DNA of 64,000 bases. It comes from Candidatus Latescibacterota bacterium. Lineage in GTDB: Bacteria > Krumholzibacteriota > Krumholzibacteriia > JACNKJ01. The position numbers were made by a program, and so were the translations under genes. Below are positions 34,621-43,331 of this stretch, one piece after another. Position 1 is the first letter of the stretch. Each line of letters begins with the position of its first letter. The DNA lies in contig JACKDC010000004.1 in assembly GCA_020633725.1 (NCBI GenBank), positions 248,001-312,000 of the forward strand, given 5' to 3'. The notes under the pieces are model-generated. The model did no database searches. It saw nothing but the letters and a program-made list of their open reading frames with translations, and had not been told where the DNA came from.

Positions 34621-35411
34621 CACCAGTCCTTCTCCACGTCCGGGTTGCGCGGCTTCAGTTCCTTGCTGCGCTCGGCCTGCAGCTCCTTCTCCTCCTCGAG
34701 CATGGCGTCGAGGAGGCGCTGGGCGTCCTCGGGGCTCATCTGCTCGGTGTCGTCGGGCGCGGCCTGTTCGAGCTGATCCTGCTGCTGCTGCTCCTGCTCC
34801 TGCGGCTGCTGTTGATCCTGGGGCTGATCCTGCGAGTCGGGCTGCGGCTGCTGATCCTGCTGGCTCTGATCCTGCTGCTGCTGCTGATCCTGATCCTGGT
34901 CGCCCTCGCTCTGGTCCGGTTTCTCGCTCTGTTGCTGCTGCTCCTGCTGCTGCTCCTGCATCTGCTTGAGGACGATCTCGTAGTTGTGCCGCAGCTCCAT
35001 GTCCTCGGGGTCGAGCAGCATGCCGGCCATGTAGGTCTGCAGCGCGGGCTCGAGCTGTCCCGAGGTCGCCAGCGCGTTGCCCAGATCGTAGAGCGCGCCG
35101 GCGCGCGCCTGGGGCGTCTCGGCGAAGCGCACGGCCTGGCTGTAGGCGGCGAGGCCTTCCTCCATCTGGTTCGAGCGGGCGAGCGCCCCGGCGAGATTCT
35201 GCTGGAGGACCGGGTTCTCGGGCCGCTTCAGGGCCTCCTCGCGGTAGATCTTCGCCGCCTCGCCGTAGTCGCCCTTCTCCACCAGGGCGTTGCCCTTGGC
35301 GTTGGCGCGCACGGTGGCCAGCGGCGCCTTGGGGACGGCGGCGTCCTCGGCGTGGACCGCGCTCGCCCCCGCGAGCGCGAGCGCAGCCGCGACTAGAAGC
35401 GGCCGGACCAT
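34620..35411 (-). CDS. BatC-like TPR lipoprotein/periplasmic protein with Gln-rich tract
   Basis: 263 residues: signal peptide (1-21), three TPR-type helix pairs (about 30-140; KGDYGEAAKIYREEALKRPEN, GALYDLGNALATSGQ), then ~75 residues dominated by Gln with Glu/Asp/Pro (about 147-225), and an acidic C-terminus (EQMSPEDAQRLLDAMLEEEKELQ). The C-terminal 'QMS.EDA.RLL.AL..EE' pattern is characteristic of BatC. Overlaps BatB by 19 nt and BatD/E by 1 codon. Bat proteins form a periplasm-facing complex; the Gln-rich tract is longer than usual. Confidence 0.85.
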   Translation of the reverse strand: MVRPLLVAAALALAGASAVHAEDAAVPKAPLATVRANAKGNALVEKGDYGEAAKIYREEALKRPENPVLQQNLAGALARSNQMEEGLAAYSQAVRFAETPQARAGALYDLGNALATSGQLEPALQTYMAGMLLDPEDMELRHNYEIVLKQMQEQQQEQQQQSEKPDQSEGDQDQDQQQQQDQSQQDQQPQPDSQDQPQDQQQPQEQEQQQQDQLEQAAPDDTEQMSPEDAQRLLDAMLEEEKELQAERSKELKPRNPDVEKDW

Positions 35412-36445
35412 GTCTCGTCCTCCTTGCGGCGCTCGGACAGCGCGAAGTCCAGGCCCAGCGCGGCCAGGGCCAGGGCCACCACGATCGGGTAGCGCTCGAT
35501 GGGCTTGCGCGCCTGGCGGCCGGTGAGCTCGCGCGTCTCCATGCCGGAGATCGTCTCCTTGAGATGGTCGAGCTGCAGATCGCCGCCGCCGGACTCATAG
35601 TAAGCGCCGCCGGTCGCGGCGGCCACCTTCTGCAGCGTGGTGCGCGCGAGGCGCGTGAAGACGGGCTTCCCCGCACGGTCGCGCAGGTTCTCCTTGAGCA
35701 CGCCGGTGTCCGGGTCGCGCAGCGGCACCGTGAAGCCCTCGGGCGTGCCGACGCCGATCGTGAAGATCACGACGCCCTCGTCTGCCGCCTCCTTGGCCGC
35801 CGCGAGCGCGTCGCCCTCGTGGCTCTCGCCATCGGTGACCAGGATCAGCACCTTGAAGCGCTTCTCGCGCGTGCCGAAGGCGGCCAGCGCGCGGCGGATG
35901 GCCTTGTCCAGGTTCGTGCCCGGCACCGGGACGCTGTTGACGGTGATGCCGTCGAGAAAGATCGAGGCCGCCGAGGCGTCCAGGGTCAGCGGGCAGCTGG
36001 TGATGCTCTCGCCGGCGAAGGTCACCAACCCCAGCCGGTTGCCGCGCAGAAGGCGGAAGAGGTCCTCCACCTCGCGCTTGGCCGCCTCGAGCCGGTTGGG
36101 CTTGAGGTCCTCGGCCAGCATGCTCTGGCTGGTGTCGAGGGCGACGATGACGTCCAGCCCGCGCCGCTTGACCTCCTGCAGCGTGGAGCCGATCTGCGGC
36201 CGCGGCAGCGCGAGGAGCACGAGCCCGAAGCCCAGGGCGAAGAGGAACACCTTCCAGCGCAGCCGCGCCGGATCGAAGCCGGGCACGAGTCGCGCCAGCA
36301 GGCCGGCGTCCGCCAGGCGCCGCCGCGCCTTTGCCCGCGCGCGCCCGGCGACCCAGAGCAGCAGGGCCGCCACGGGCAACAGCCAGAGCAGCGCCAGCAG
36401 GCGCGGTTCACCGAAGCTCAGGGCGAGCAGGGGCAGCCGGGTCAT
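35393..36445 (-). CDS. BatB, membrane-anchored von Willebrand A domain protein
   Basis: 350 residues. Two N-terminal TM helices (LLALLWLLPVAALLLWV; VFLFALGFGLVLLAL), a VWA domain with MIDAS DTSQS (IVALDTSQSMLAED), a conserved FAGESITSCPLTLD, TDGESHEGD, and a C-terminal TM (YPIVVALALAALGLDFAL). Start overlaps the BatA stop by ATGA. Expected to face the periplasm and pair with BatA. Confidence 0.9.
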   Translation of the reverse strand: MTRLPLLALSFGEPRLLALLWLLPVAALLLWVAGRARAKARRRLADAGLLARLVPGFDPARLRWKVFLFALGFGLVLLALPRPQIGSTLQEVKRRGLDVIVALDTSQSMLAEDLKPNRLEAAKREVEDLFRLLRGNRLGLVTFAGESITSCPLTLDASAASIFLDGITVNSVPVPGTNLDKAIRRALAAFGTREKRFKVLILVTDGESHEGDALAAAKEAADEGVVIFTIGVGTPEGFTVPLRDPDTGVLKENLRDRAGKPVFTRLARTTLQKVAAATGGAYYESGGGDLQLDHLKETISGMETRELTGRQARKPIERYPIVVALALAALGLDFALSERRKEDETWSGRF

Positions 36446-37437
36446 GGCGCCCCCCGCAGGACGAAGCGCGCGATCAGCATCTCCAGCAAGAGCAGCAGCG
36501 CGGCCGGCAGGAGGAAGGGCAAGCTGGCCTCGTGGTAGTCCACGCGCTCGATGCTGCTCACCTCGGTGCGCTCGAGCTGGTCGATCTCGTCGTAGATGCG
36601 CGCCAGCGACTCGGTGCTCTGGGCGCGGAAGTAGCGCCCCTTGGTGAGCGAGGCGATCTCGCGGAGGGTCTTCTCGTCGAGGTTGCTGGTCACGTACTGG
36701 TAGCGCTTGCCGAAGAGCATGTCGTTGACGGGATAGGGCACCTGCCCGTCCTTGCCCACGCCGATGGTGTAGATCTTGATGCCCATCGCCGCCGCCGCCC
36801 GCGCGGCGGTCACCGGGTCGACGCTGCCCGCGTTGTTGTCGCCGTCGGTGAGCAGGACGATCACCTTGCTCTTGGCCTCGGTCTCCCGCAGGCGGTTGGT
36901 GGCCGTGGCGATGGCGCTGCCGATGGCGGTGCCGTCCTCCACCACGCCCATCTTCACCTGGACGAGGAACTGGTCGAGCAGAGCGTGATCCAGGGTCAGC
37001 GGACACTGGGTGAAGGCCTGGCCCGCGAAGACCACCAGGCCGATGCGGTCGTTCTCGCGTTTCGCGATGAACTCCGCCGCCTGCGCCTTCGCCTCCTCGA
37101 GCCGGTTGCGCGGGCGGAAGTCCTCGCCCTTCATCGAGGTGGAGACGTCCAGCGTCAGCACGATGTCCACGCCCTCGCTGGTGACCTCGCGCGTGTGCGT
37201 GCCGGACTGGGGCCGCGCCAGCGCCAGCACCAGCAGCACCAGCGCGGCCACGCGCAGCACCGGCGGCAGAAAGCGCAGGTGGACCCGACCGCGCCCGGCC
37301 TGCCGACGGTGAAGTCCGGCGTCGGACACCGTGAAGACGAGATTCTGCCGGCCCCGCTGCCGCCAGCGCCACAGCACGAGCAGCGCGGGGATGACGAGCG
37401 CGGTCAGCGCCCAGGGGTAGACGAAGCGCTCGATCAT
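36442..37437 (-). CDS. BatA, membrane-anchored von Willebrand A domain protein
   Basis: 331 residues with the same plan as BatB: TM near the N-terminus (WALTALVIPALLVLWRW), TM2 (VLRVAALVLLVLALARPQ, with the conserved ARPQ), VWA domain with complete MIDAS (LTLDVSTSMKGED ... VEDGTAIGSAIATATNRL ... LLTDGDNNAGSV), and a C-terminal TM (LPFLLPAALLLLLEMLI). Overlaps its neighbours by 4 nt at both ends, so the operon is translationally coupled. Confidence 0.9.
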   Translation of the reverse strand: MIERFVYPWALTALVIPALLVLWRWRQRGRQNLVFTVSDAGLHRRQAGRGRVHLRFLPPVLRVAALVLLVLALARPQSGTHTREVTSEGVDIVLTLDVSTSMKGEDFRPRNRLEEAKAQAAEFIAKRENDRIGLVVFAGQAFTQCPLTLDHALLDQFLVQVKMGVVEDGTAIGSAIATATNRLRETEAKSKVIVLLTDGDNNAGSVDPVTAARAAAAMGIKIYTIGVGKDGQVPYPVNDMLFGKRYQYVTSNLDEKTLREIASLTKGRYFRAQSTESLARIYDEIDQLERTEVSSIERVDYHEASLPFLLPAALLLLLEMLIARFVLRGAP

Positions 37438-39593
37438 GCCGGCGCCTCCGCGGGGCGGGGGGCGGCGGGGTCGTCGCCGGGCGCGTGCTCGGCCGCGGGC
37501 GGCCGCGTCGCCATGACCAGTCGCTTGGCCGCCTGCATCGAGGCCTGGCACTCCGCGCGCGTGGGCTCGCGGCGCGCGAACTTCACCAGGTCGCCGCGCT
37601 CGAGGTCGTCCATCAGCGGCTCCACGAGGGTGGGGTCCAGCTGCAGGCGCCGGGGCGCGAAGGGCGAGCCCTCGAGGGCGTCGCGGATCTCGTCGGTGGT
37701 CCAGTCGGCGAAGGGCAGCGCGTAGTGGCGGGTGAGATAGCGGCGCACGATCTGCGAGAGCTGGAAGTAGTACTCGGCCCAGGCGCCCTGCCCCGGGAGG
37801 TCGGCCTGCGCCAGCGCGTCGAGGGCGGCGAGGGCCTCCACGTCGGCGGGCGTCGGCGGGACTTCCGGCGCGAGGCGGCGCGCGCGACGCCGCAGCCACC
37901 ACCACAGCGAGAGTGCGGCGGCCAGCAACAGCAGCAGCCCGGGCAGTCCCCAGCGCGCGAGCACGGGTGCCCAGTCGGCGCGCAGTGCGCCGGGCGCCTT
38001 CCAGTCGTGGAGCGCGCTGCTGTCGGGGCCCGCCGCGAGGGAGCTCACGCAGGCGAGCTCCAGCGGGTGCGTGACGAGCGCGCGCGGGGCGTCGTCGCCG
38101 GCGAGCCGGTAGCGGAAGGTCTGGCCGGGGATCTCGAAGGTGTCGGGGACGGTCACCGTGAAGGGCAGCTGGTAGACGAGCGTGTCGGCCCCGGCGCCGC
38201 GCAGCGTGTCCGCCTGCACGAAGTCGTGCAGGGCGAGGCGCTCGCCGGCGGCCTGCCGGGCGGCCAGCGCCTCGGCCTGGTCGACGTCGCCGGTGCGGGG
38301 CAGCGGCAGGATCCGTCCCGGCGCGCCGAGGTCGAAGGCTAGGCTGTCGAGCGCGGCGCCCTCGGGGAGCACGACGCGCCAGCGCAGCGCGTTGGGCTGC
38401 CCGATCGCCTGCAGGTCGCGCTCGAGGCGGGTGTCGATGCGGAGGCCGTCCGCGTCCACCTGATCGAGACGCGGACGCCCCGCCCCGGTGAGCTGCGCCA
38501 GCGAGGGCAGCGCGAGGGAGTCGAGCGCCGCGCGCGGAATGATCGTGAAGGACGGCGCCTGCGCTTGCCCCGCCGGCCCCGGCTGTCCCTGCGGCATCGG
38601 CGGCGCCTGCTGGATCTGCGCGCGGGTCGGGCTCGTGCCCGCGGCCAGGGACGCCGCCAGCAGGGCCGGCAGCAGCCAGCCGCGCGCGCGGCCGATGCCC
38701 TTGGCGAGACGTTTCGCGCGCTTGCGGAAGAACTGCACCAGCGGGCGGGCGCAGTCCTCGGCGGGGTCGAGGCGGATTTCGTCCACGCCGTTCTTGCCGC
38801 AGAGCTGGCTGAAGCGCGCGTCGCGCGCGGCGGCCTCCTCGGCGAAGTGCTTGCGCACCCAGCGATTGCTCGTGTCGAGCCAGACGCGCTCGCCGCTCTC
38901 GGCGTCGCGGACCTGGAGCAGGCCCACGTCGGGCAGCTCGCCCTCCAGACGGTCGCGGATGTTCAGCGCCACCAGGTCGTGGCGGCGCGCCGCCAGGCGC
39001 AGGGGCGTCTCGAAGTCGGGGGCCATGAAGTCGCTCACCAGGAAGACCACGGCCTTGCGCTTGAGCAGGCGGCGCACGGTTTCCAGCGCGCCGCCGAGGT
39101 CGGTGCCGCTGCCCTCGGGCTTCACGTAGAGCAGCTCGCGGATGATGCGCAGGACGTGGCGGTGGCCCTTCTCCGGCGGGATGTACTGCTCCACGCGATC
39201 GGTGAAGATCAGGCAGCCCACCTTGTCCTGGTTGCGGATGGCGCTGAAGGCCAGCACGCTGGCCACCTCGGCGATGACCTCGCTCTTGAGGCGCTCGCGG
39301 CTGCCGAAGAGGCCGCTGGCGCTGGCGTCCACTACCAGCAGCACGGTGAGTTCTCGCTCTTCGCGATAGCGCTTGATGAAGGGCCGGCCCATGCGCGCGG
39401 TGACGTTCCAGTCGATCGAGCGCACCTCGTCGCCCGCGGCGTACTCGCGGACCTCGTCGAACTCCATGCCGGTGCCCTTGAAGACCGAGTGGTACGCGCC
39501 GCCGAAGAGGTCGTCCACCCGGTGGCGGGTGGCCAGCTCGATCTTCCGGACCTTGCGCAGGATCTCGGGGGGTATGCGCTCTTGCTCGGCCAT
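37434..39593 (-). CDS. Fusion of DUF58 (VWA-like) protein with a membrane protein of the Bat operon
   Basis: 719 residues. Residues 1-295 are a DUF58 protein: YHSVFKGTGMEFDEVREYAAGDEVRSIDWNV (signature, read in pieces) and a MIDAS-like LLVVDASASGLFGS. A signal-peptide-like stretch (about 303-325, RGWLLPALLAASLAAGTSPTRAQ) then leads into a periplasmic domain, a TM (about 533-552) followed by an Arg-rich stop-transfer sequence, and a cytoplasmic end with YYFQLSQIVRRYLTRHYALPFADWTTDEI. That second half is normally a separate gene between DUF58 and batA. No stop lies between them. An internal GTG at 38738 could restart translation but has no nearby Shine-Dalgarno. Confidence 0.85.
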   Translation of the reverse strand: MAEQERIPPEILRKVRKIELATRHRVDDLFGGAYHSVFKGTGMEFDEVREYAAGDEVRSIDWNVTARMGRPFIKRYREERELTVLLVVDASASGLFGSRERLKSEVIAEVASVLAFSAIRNQDKVGCLIFTDRVEQYIPPEKGHRHVLRIIRELLYVKPEGSGTDLGGALETVRRLLKRKAVVFLVSDFMAPDFETPLRLAARRHDLVALNIRDRLEGELPDVGLLQVRDAESGERVWLDTSNRWVRKHFAEEAAARDARFSQLCGKNGVDEIRLDPAEDCARPLVQFFRKRAKRLAKGIGRARGWLLPALLAASLAAGTSPTRAQIQQAPPMPQGQPGPAGQAQAPSFTIIPRAALDSLALPSLAQLTGAGRPRLDQVDADGLRIDTRLERDLQAIGQPNALRWRVVLPEGAALDSLAFDLGAPGRILPLPRTGDVDQAEALAARQAAGERLALHDFVQADTLRGAGADTLVYQLPFTVTVPDTFEIPGQTFRYRLAGDDAPRALVTHPLELACVSSLAAGPDSSALHDWKAPGALRADWAPVLARWGLPGLLLLLAAALSLWWWLRRRARRLAPEVPPTPADVEALAALDALAQADLPGQGAWAEYYFQLSQIVRRYLTRHYALPFADWTTDEIRDALEGSPFAPRRLQLDPTLVEPLMDDLERGDLVKFARREPTRAECQASMQAAKRLVMATRPPAAEHAPGDDPAAPRPAEAPA

Positions 39594-39598
39594 GGAGC

Positions 39599-40582
39599 CT
39601 AGGGAACCTCGACTGTGTCGAAGATGCGGCGGATGACGGCGTCGCTGTCCAGCTCCTCCGCCTCGGCCTCGTAGCTGACGATGATGCGGTGGCGGAGCAC
39701 GTCCAGGCCCACCTTCTTCACGTCCTCGGGCGTGACGTAGCCGCGTCCGCGCAGGAAGGCGTGCGCGCGGCTCGCCGCGGCGAGGAAGAGCGTGGCGCGC
39801 GGGCTCGCGCCGTAGCTGATCAGCGGCTTGAGCGCGCGCGACGGCTCGCGCGTGGCGAAGACGAGCTCGATGATGTAGTCCTTCACCTTCTCGTCCATGA
39901 AGATCTCGCTGACGAGCTTGCGCGCCTCGAAGATGCGCGACAGTTCGATCACGGGCGTGACGCGGGGCTGCTCCATCCCGCCCATGCGCGCCAGGATCTC
40001 CTTCTCCTCGCCGCGGTTCGGGTAGTCCACCTTGACCTTGAGCATGAAGCGGTCGACCTGCGCCTCGGGCAGGGGGTAGGTGCCCTCCTGCTCGATGGGG
40101 TTCTGGGTGGCCAGCACGAGGAAGGGCTCCGGCAGCGGGTGGCTCTCCGCCCCCAGCGTGACCTGCCGCTCCTGCATCGCCTCGAGCAGCGCGCTCTGAA
40201 CCTTGGCGGGGGCGCGGTTGATCTCGTCGGCCAGGATCAGGTTGGCGAAGATGGGCCCCTTGCGCGTGCTGAAGTCCCCGCTGCGGGGGTCGTAGATCTG
40301 GGTGCCGAGCAGGTCCGCGGGAAGGAGATCGGGCGTGAACTGGAGCCGCCGGAACTGGGCGCGGATGGCGCCGGCGAGACTGCTCACGGCCAGGGTCTTG
40401 GCCAGGCCGGGCAGGCCCTCGAGCAGGACGTGCCCGTTGCAGAGCAGGCCGATGAGCAGACGCTCCACGAGGTAGCGCTGGCCGACGATCACCTTGCCCA
40501 GCTCGTCGCCGATCTCCCTGAGGAAGCGGCTTTCCCGCTCGACCCGTTCGTTCAGCACGTCGATGTCGTAGTTGCTCTCCAT
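39599..40582 (-). CDS. MoxR-family AAA+ ATPase
   Basis: 327 residues. Walker A EGLPGLAKT (about 55-63), Walker B LILADEINRAPAKVQSALLEAM, sensor 1 FLVLATQNPIEQEGTYPLPEAQVDRF, and ISYGASPRATLFLAAASRAHAF (sensor 2 region). MoxR ATPases act as chaperone-like partners of VWA proteins, which fits the DUF58 and BatA/B genes immediately downstream. First gene of the operon, 5 nt before the DUF58 fusion. Confidence 0.93.
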   Translation of the reverse strand: MESNYDIDVLNERVERESRFLREIGDELGKVIVGQRYLVERLLIGLLCNGHVLLEGLPGLAKTLAVSSLAGAIRAQFRRLQFTPDLLPADLLGTQIYDPRSGDFSTRKGPIFANLILADEINRAPAKVQSALLEAMQERQVTLGAESHPLPEPFLVLATQNPIEQEGTYPLPEAQVDRFMLKVKVDYPNRGEEKEILARMGGMEQPRVTPVIELSRIFEARKLVSEIFMDEKVKDYIIELVFATREPSRALKPLISYGASPRATLFLAAASRAHAFLRGRGYVTPEDVKKVGLDVLRHRIIVSYEAEAEELDSDAVIRRIFDTVEVP

Positions 40583-40973
40583 GACGGCGCAGTCCCCTGT
40601 CTGAGCTTAAGTGTTTGCCATTTCGCGGATTGGATGTGAGGCACGGCGAGGAACTCAACGCCGGACCGGCGGCGAAGTTCCGGAAGATATATCACGGCGG
40701 GTGGGTGCGGACAAGTGATTCACCGTCAAGGGATTGGACGTCGCGGCGTGGGGGTCGGCGGTCGCATATGAGTTATTGAGCCTGTAACATGCGGAAGACC
40801 TTTTGCGGCGGCCTGTTTGCCGGCGCTAAGCCGGCCCGACGCTTGGACTTGTCCGGGGCCATTGGTGATGAAGCCGGGATGAATTTTCCTCCCAAAATCC
40901 CCTTGTGCTGACCGCGGGGGGCGGGGCTATTGTGGCGATCGTGACAGCACCCCAGCGCAGAGAGGTTTCGTGC
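40583..40973. other. Divergent intergenic region between moxR and trxA
   Basis: 391 bases. It holds the moxR promoter (40686-40714), a GCCGGC-GCTAA-GCCGGC hairpin (40819-40835), and near trxA a weak TTGTGC (40903) with TATTGT (40928-40933) at 19-nt spacing. GC is lower than average around 40590-40900. No credible gene seen. Confidence 0.5.
40686..40714 (-). promoter_or_regulatory. Promoter of the moxR-bat operon
   Basis: Minus strand TTGTCC (40714-40709), 17 nt ending in TGA, TATATC (40691-40686), an extended -10. The leader would be about 95 nt. Confidence 0.6.
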
Positions 40974-41297
40974 ATGGCCAGCATCCAGGACGTGAGCAGT
41001 CAGCACTTCGATGCGGTGATCCAGGATTCGCAAGTCCCTGTCCTGGTTGACTTTTGGGCGGATTGGTGCGCTCCCTGCAAGGCGATGGAGCCCATGCTCG
41101 AAGAGATGAGCACGCTCCTGGGCGGCCGGGTTCGCTTCGTGAAGGTGAACGTGGACGAGGCGCGTCAGATCGCCATCCGCTACCGCATTCAGAGCGTCCC
41201 CACGCTGCTGGTCTTCAACGAGGGGCGGCCCGTGGACTCGATCACGGGAGTTCCGCCTCGCATGAACCTGCAGGATCGCATCGAAAAACACTTGTGA
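40974..41297 (+). CDS. trxA: Thioredoxin
   Basis: 107 residues, standard for thioredoxin-1. Active site WCAPCK (Cys32/Cys35; Ala replaces the usual Gly of CGPC), cis-Pro loop QSVPTLLVF and the C-terminal GxPxxxLxxxI helix. CAPC thioredoxins are still reducing proteins but can have a shifted redox potential. The ATG at 40974 is chosen by homology length and an AGAGG upstream; the open frame extends to 40905 without signal features. Cytoplasmic disulfide reductant. Followed by a terminator. Confidence 0.93.
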   Translation: MASIQDVSSQHFDAVIQDSQVPVLVDFWADWCAPCKAMEPMLEEMSTLLGGRVRFVKVNVDEARQIAIRYRIQSVPTLLVFNEGRPVDSITGVPPRMNLQDRIEKHL

Positions 41298-41335
41298 CCT
41301 CCTTGTCTCTCGGGATTGCATAAGGAAAGCGGAAG

Positions 41336-41368
41336 AACGGGCGGCCTCAGCCGGGCCGCCCGTTTGCT
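41336..41368 (+). terminator. Terminator after trxA
   Basis: Stem of 10-11 bp (ACGGGCGGCC at 41337-41346 with GGCCGCCCGT at 41354-41363), 7-nt loop, then TTGCTT; the T run is short. Confidence 0.65.
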
Positions 41369-41396
41369 TGCGCGGCACAGAGGCGGGTGATAGGGT
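41368..41396 (+). promoter_or_regulatory. Promoter of the MsbA-like exporter gene
   Basis: TTGCGC (41368-41373), 17 nt ending in TGA, TAGGGT (41391-41396). It abuts the trxA terminator. Leader about 38 nt, with AGGGA before the ATG. Confidence 0.5.
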
Positions 41397-41441
41397 CCCG
41401 GCGATCCGCGCCCGGGCCGGGCGCCGACCCCAGGGACCGCC

Positions 41442-43325
41442 ATGCTCCGGATCTACACGCGCCTCCTCGGCTACCTGCGCCCCTACTGGCGGCGGGTGGT
41501 GCTCGCCTTCGGCGCCATCGTCCTCTACGCCGTGCTCAGCGGGGCCTCCCTGACCCTGCTGGTGCCCTTCCTCGACAACCTCTTCCAGTCCGGCGGCGCG
41601 CCGCCGTCCACCGAGCAGATGGAGGCGCAGCCGGGCGGCGGCGACCTGGACGAGGTCCTGGCCGGCCGGCTGCCCTTCCTGGCCCGCGCCAAGGCCGGGA
41701 TCGAGCGGAGGGTGGACGCGACCCGCGCCTGGCTGGACCGGGGCGACCCCTTCACGCGGCTGCGGCGGATCGTCGTGCTGATCGTGCTGGTCTTCCTGGC
41801 CAAGAACCTCTTCGGCTACCTCGATCCCTACCTGGTCAACTGGCTCGAGCAGCGCTGTCTCTTCGACCTGCGCCAGGACCTCTGCCGCGTCCTCCAGCAG
41901 CAGCCGCTGGGGTGGATCACCCGCCAGAAGACGGGCGAGCTGATCAGCCGCGTGGTGAACGACGTGAACATGCTCCGCGGCGCCATCATCGGCGCCACGG
42001 CGACGCTGCTGCGCGAGGGGCTGCTGCTGGTGATCTTCCTGGGCTTCCTGCTGGTGCTCAACTGGCGGCTGGCGCTGGCTGCGCTGTTGGTGGTGCCGAT
42101 CAACGCCTGGCTCATGCGCCGCCTGGGGCAGCTGCTGCAGCGCGACAGCACGCGCATCCAGGTGCGCATGGGCGACATGGCCGGTCACCTGCAGGAGACG
42201 CTGAGCGGCGCGCGCGTGGTGAAGGCCTTCGGTCGCGAACAGGACGAGATCGAGCGCTTCCGCCACTACAACTGGGACTACTTCCGCGGCTTCGTGCGCC
42301 TGCGCGGCCTGGGCGCGCTCAACGCCCCGGCCAGCGAGATGCTCTCCACGCTCTCGGTGGTCTTCATCGTCGGCTACGGCGGGCACCAGGTGCTGCAGGG
42401 GAACATGAGCGCCAGCGCGCTGATCCTCTTCCTGGTGGCGGCCGTGTCGCTGGTGGGGCCCCTGCGCAAGATCTCCGAGTTGAATCAGGTGCTCCAGGAG
42501 GGCCTGTCCGCCGGCCGGCGCGTCTTCGGTCTGCTCGACGAGGAGGGCGAGGCCGCGCTACTCACGGGCGGGGTCGCGCCGGGGCCGCTTGCCGAGGCAA
42601 TCCGCTTCGAGCACGTGGGTTTCGCCTACGAGCCCGGCCGGCCGGTGCTGGCGGACGTCACCCTGGAGATTCCCAAGGGACAGGTGGTGGCCCTGGTGGG
42701 CCCGAGCGGCGGCGGCAAGAGCACCCTGGCGGACCTGCTGGCGCGCTTCCACGAGCCCGGCGAAGGCGCGATCCGCATGGACGGCCGCGACCTGCGCGAG
42801 TTCAGCCTGCGCGACTGGCGCGCGAAGCTGGGGATCGTCACGCAGGACGTGCTGCTCTTCAACGACTCGATCCGCAACAACATCGCCTACGGCCGACCGG
42901 ACGCCACCGACGCGCAGGTGGAGGCGGCGGCGCGCGCGGCGCGGGCGCACGGCTTCATCGCGGCCACGGCCCAGGGCTACGACACGGTGATCGGCGAACG
43001 CGGGCTGCAGCTCTCCGGCGGCGAGCGCCAGCGCCTGGCCATCGCGCGCGCCATCCTGCGCGATCCGGAGATCCTCATCTTCGACGAGGCCACCAGCGCC
43101 CTGGACACCGAGAGCGAGCGACTCGTCCAGGAGGCCATCGAGCGGCTCATGAGCGGGCGCACCACGCTGGTGATCGCCCACCGGCTGTCCACGGTGCAGG
43201 GCGCGCATCGGATCGTCGCGCTGGCCGAGGGGCGCATCGTCGAGCAGGGCCGGCACGAGGAGCTGCTCGCGGCCGGCGGGCTCTACAAGCAGCTCCACGA
43301 GCTCCAGTTCGCCGGCGGCGCCTAG
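41442..43325 (+). CDS. ABC exporter, fused permease and ATPase (MsbA/lipid A-type)
   Basis: 627 residues: six-helix ABC_membrane domain (about 15-360) with an unusually long periplasmic stretch between TM1 and TM2 (about 45-100, Gly/Pro/Glu-rich), then an ABC ATPase: Walker A GPSGGGKST, Q-loop VTQDVLLFNDSIRNNIAYG, signature LSGGERQRLAIARAIL, Walker B ILIFDEATSALD, H-loop AHRLSTV. The intracellular-loop motif HLQETLSGARVVKAFGRE is typical of MsbA. Likely a lipid or drug flippase in the inner membrane; substrate is inferred from similarity only. Confidence 0.88.
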   Translation: MLRIYTRLLGYLRPYWRRVVLAFGAIVLYAVLSGASLTLLVPFLDNLFQSGGAPPSTEQMEAQPGGGDLDEVLAGRLPFLARAKAGIERRVDATRAWLDRGDPFTRLRRIVVLIVLVFLAKNLFGYLDPYLVNWLEQRCLFDLRQDLCRVLQQQPLGWITRQKTGELISRVVNDVNMLRGAIIGATATLLREGLLLVIFLGFLLVLNWRLALAALLVVPINAWLMRRLGQLLQRDSTRIQVRMGDMAGHLQETLSGARVVKAFGREQDEIERFRHYNWDYFRGFVRLRGLGALNAPASEMLSTLSVVFIVGYGGHQVLQGNMSASALILFLVAAVSLVGPLRKISELNQVLQEGLSAGRRVFGLLDEEGEAALLTGGVAPGPLAEAIRFEHVGFAYEPGRPVLADVTLEIPKGQVVALVGPSGGGKSTLADLLARFHEPGEGAIRMDGRDLREFSLRDWRAKLGIVTQDVLLFNDSIRNNIAYGRPDATDAQVEAAARAARAHGFIAATAQGYDTVIGERGLQLSGGERQRLAIARAILRDPEILIFDEATSALDTESERLVQEAIERLMSGRTTLVIAHRLSTVQGAHRIVALAEGRIVEQGRHEELLAAGGLYKQLHELQFAGGA

Positions 43326-43331
43326 CGCGGC

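Noticed and set aside
34760..34970. CTG/CCTG-rich stretch taken as a microsatellite or CRISPR-like repeat
   Set aside because: It encodes the Gln-rich tract of BatC on the minus strand; units are irregular and in frame.
40903..40933. TTGTGC...TATTGT as the trxA promoter
   Set aside because: 19-nt spacing and weak boxes; mentioned in the intergenic entry but not called as a promoter.
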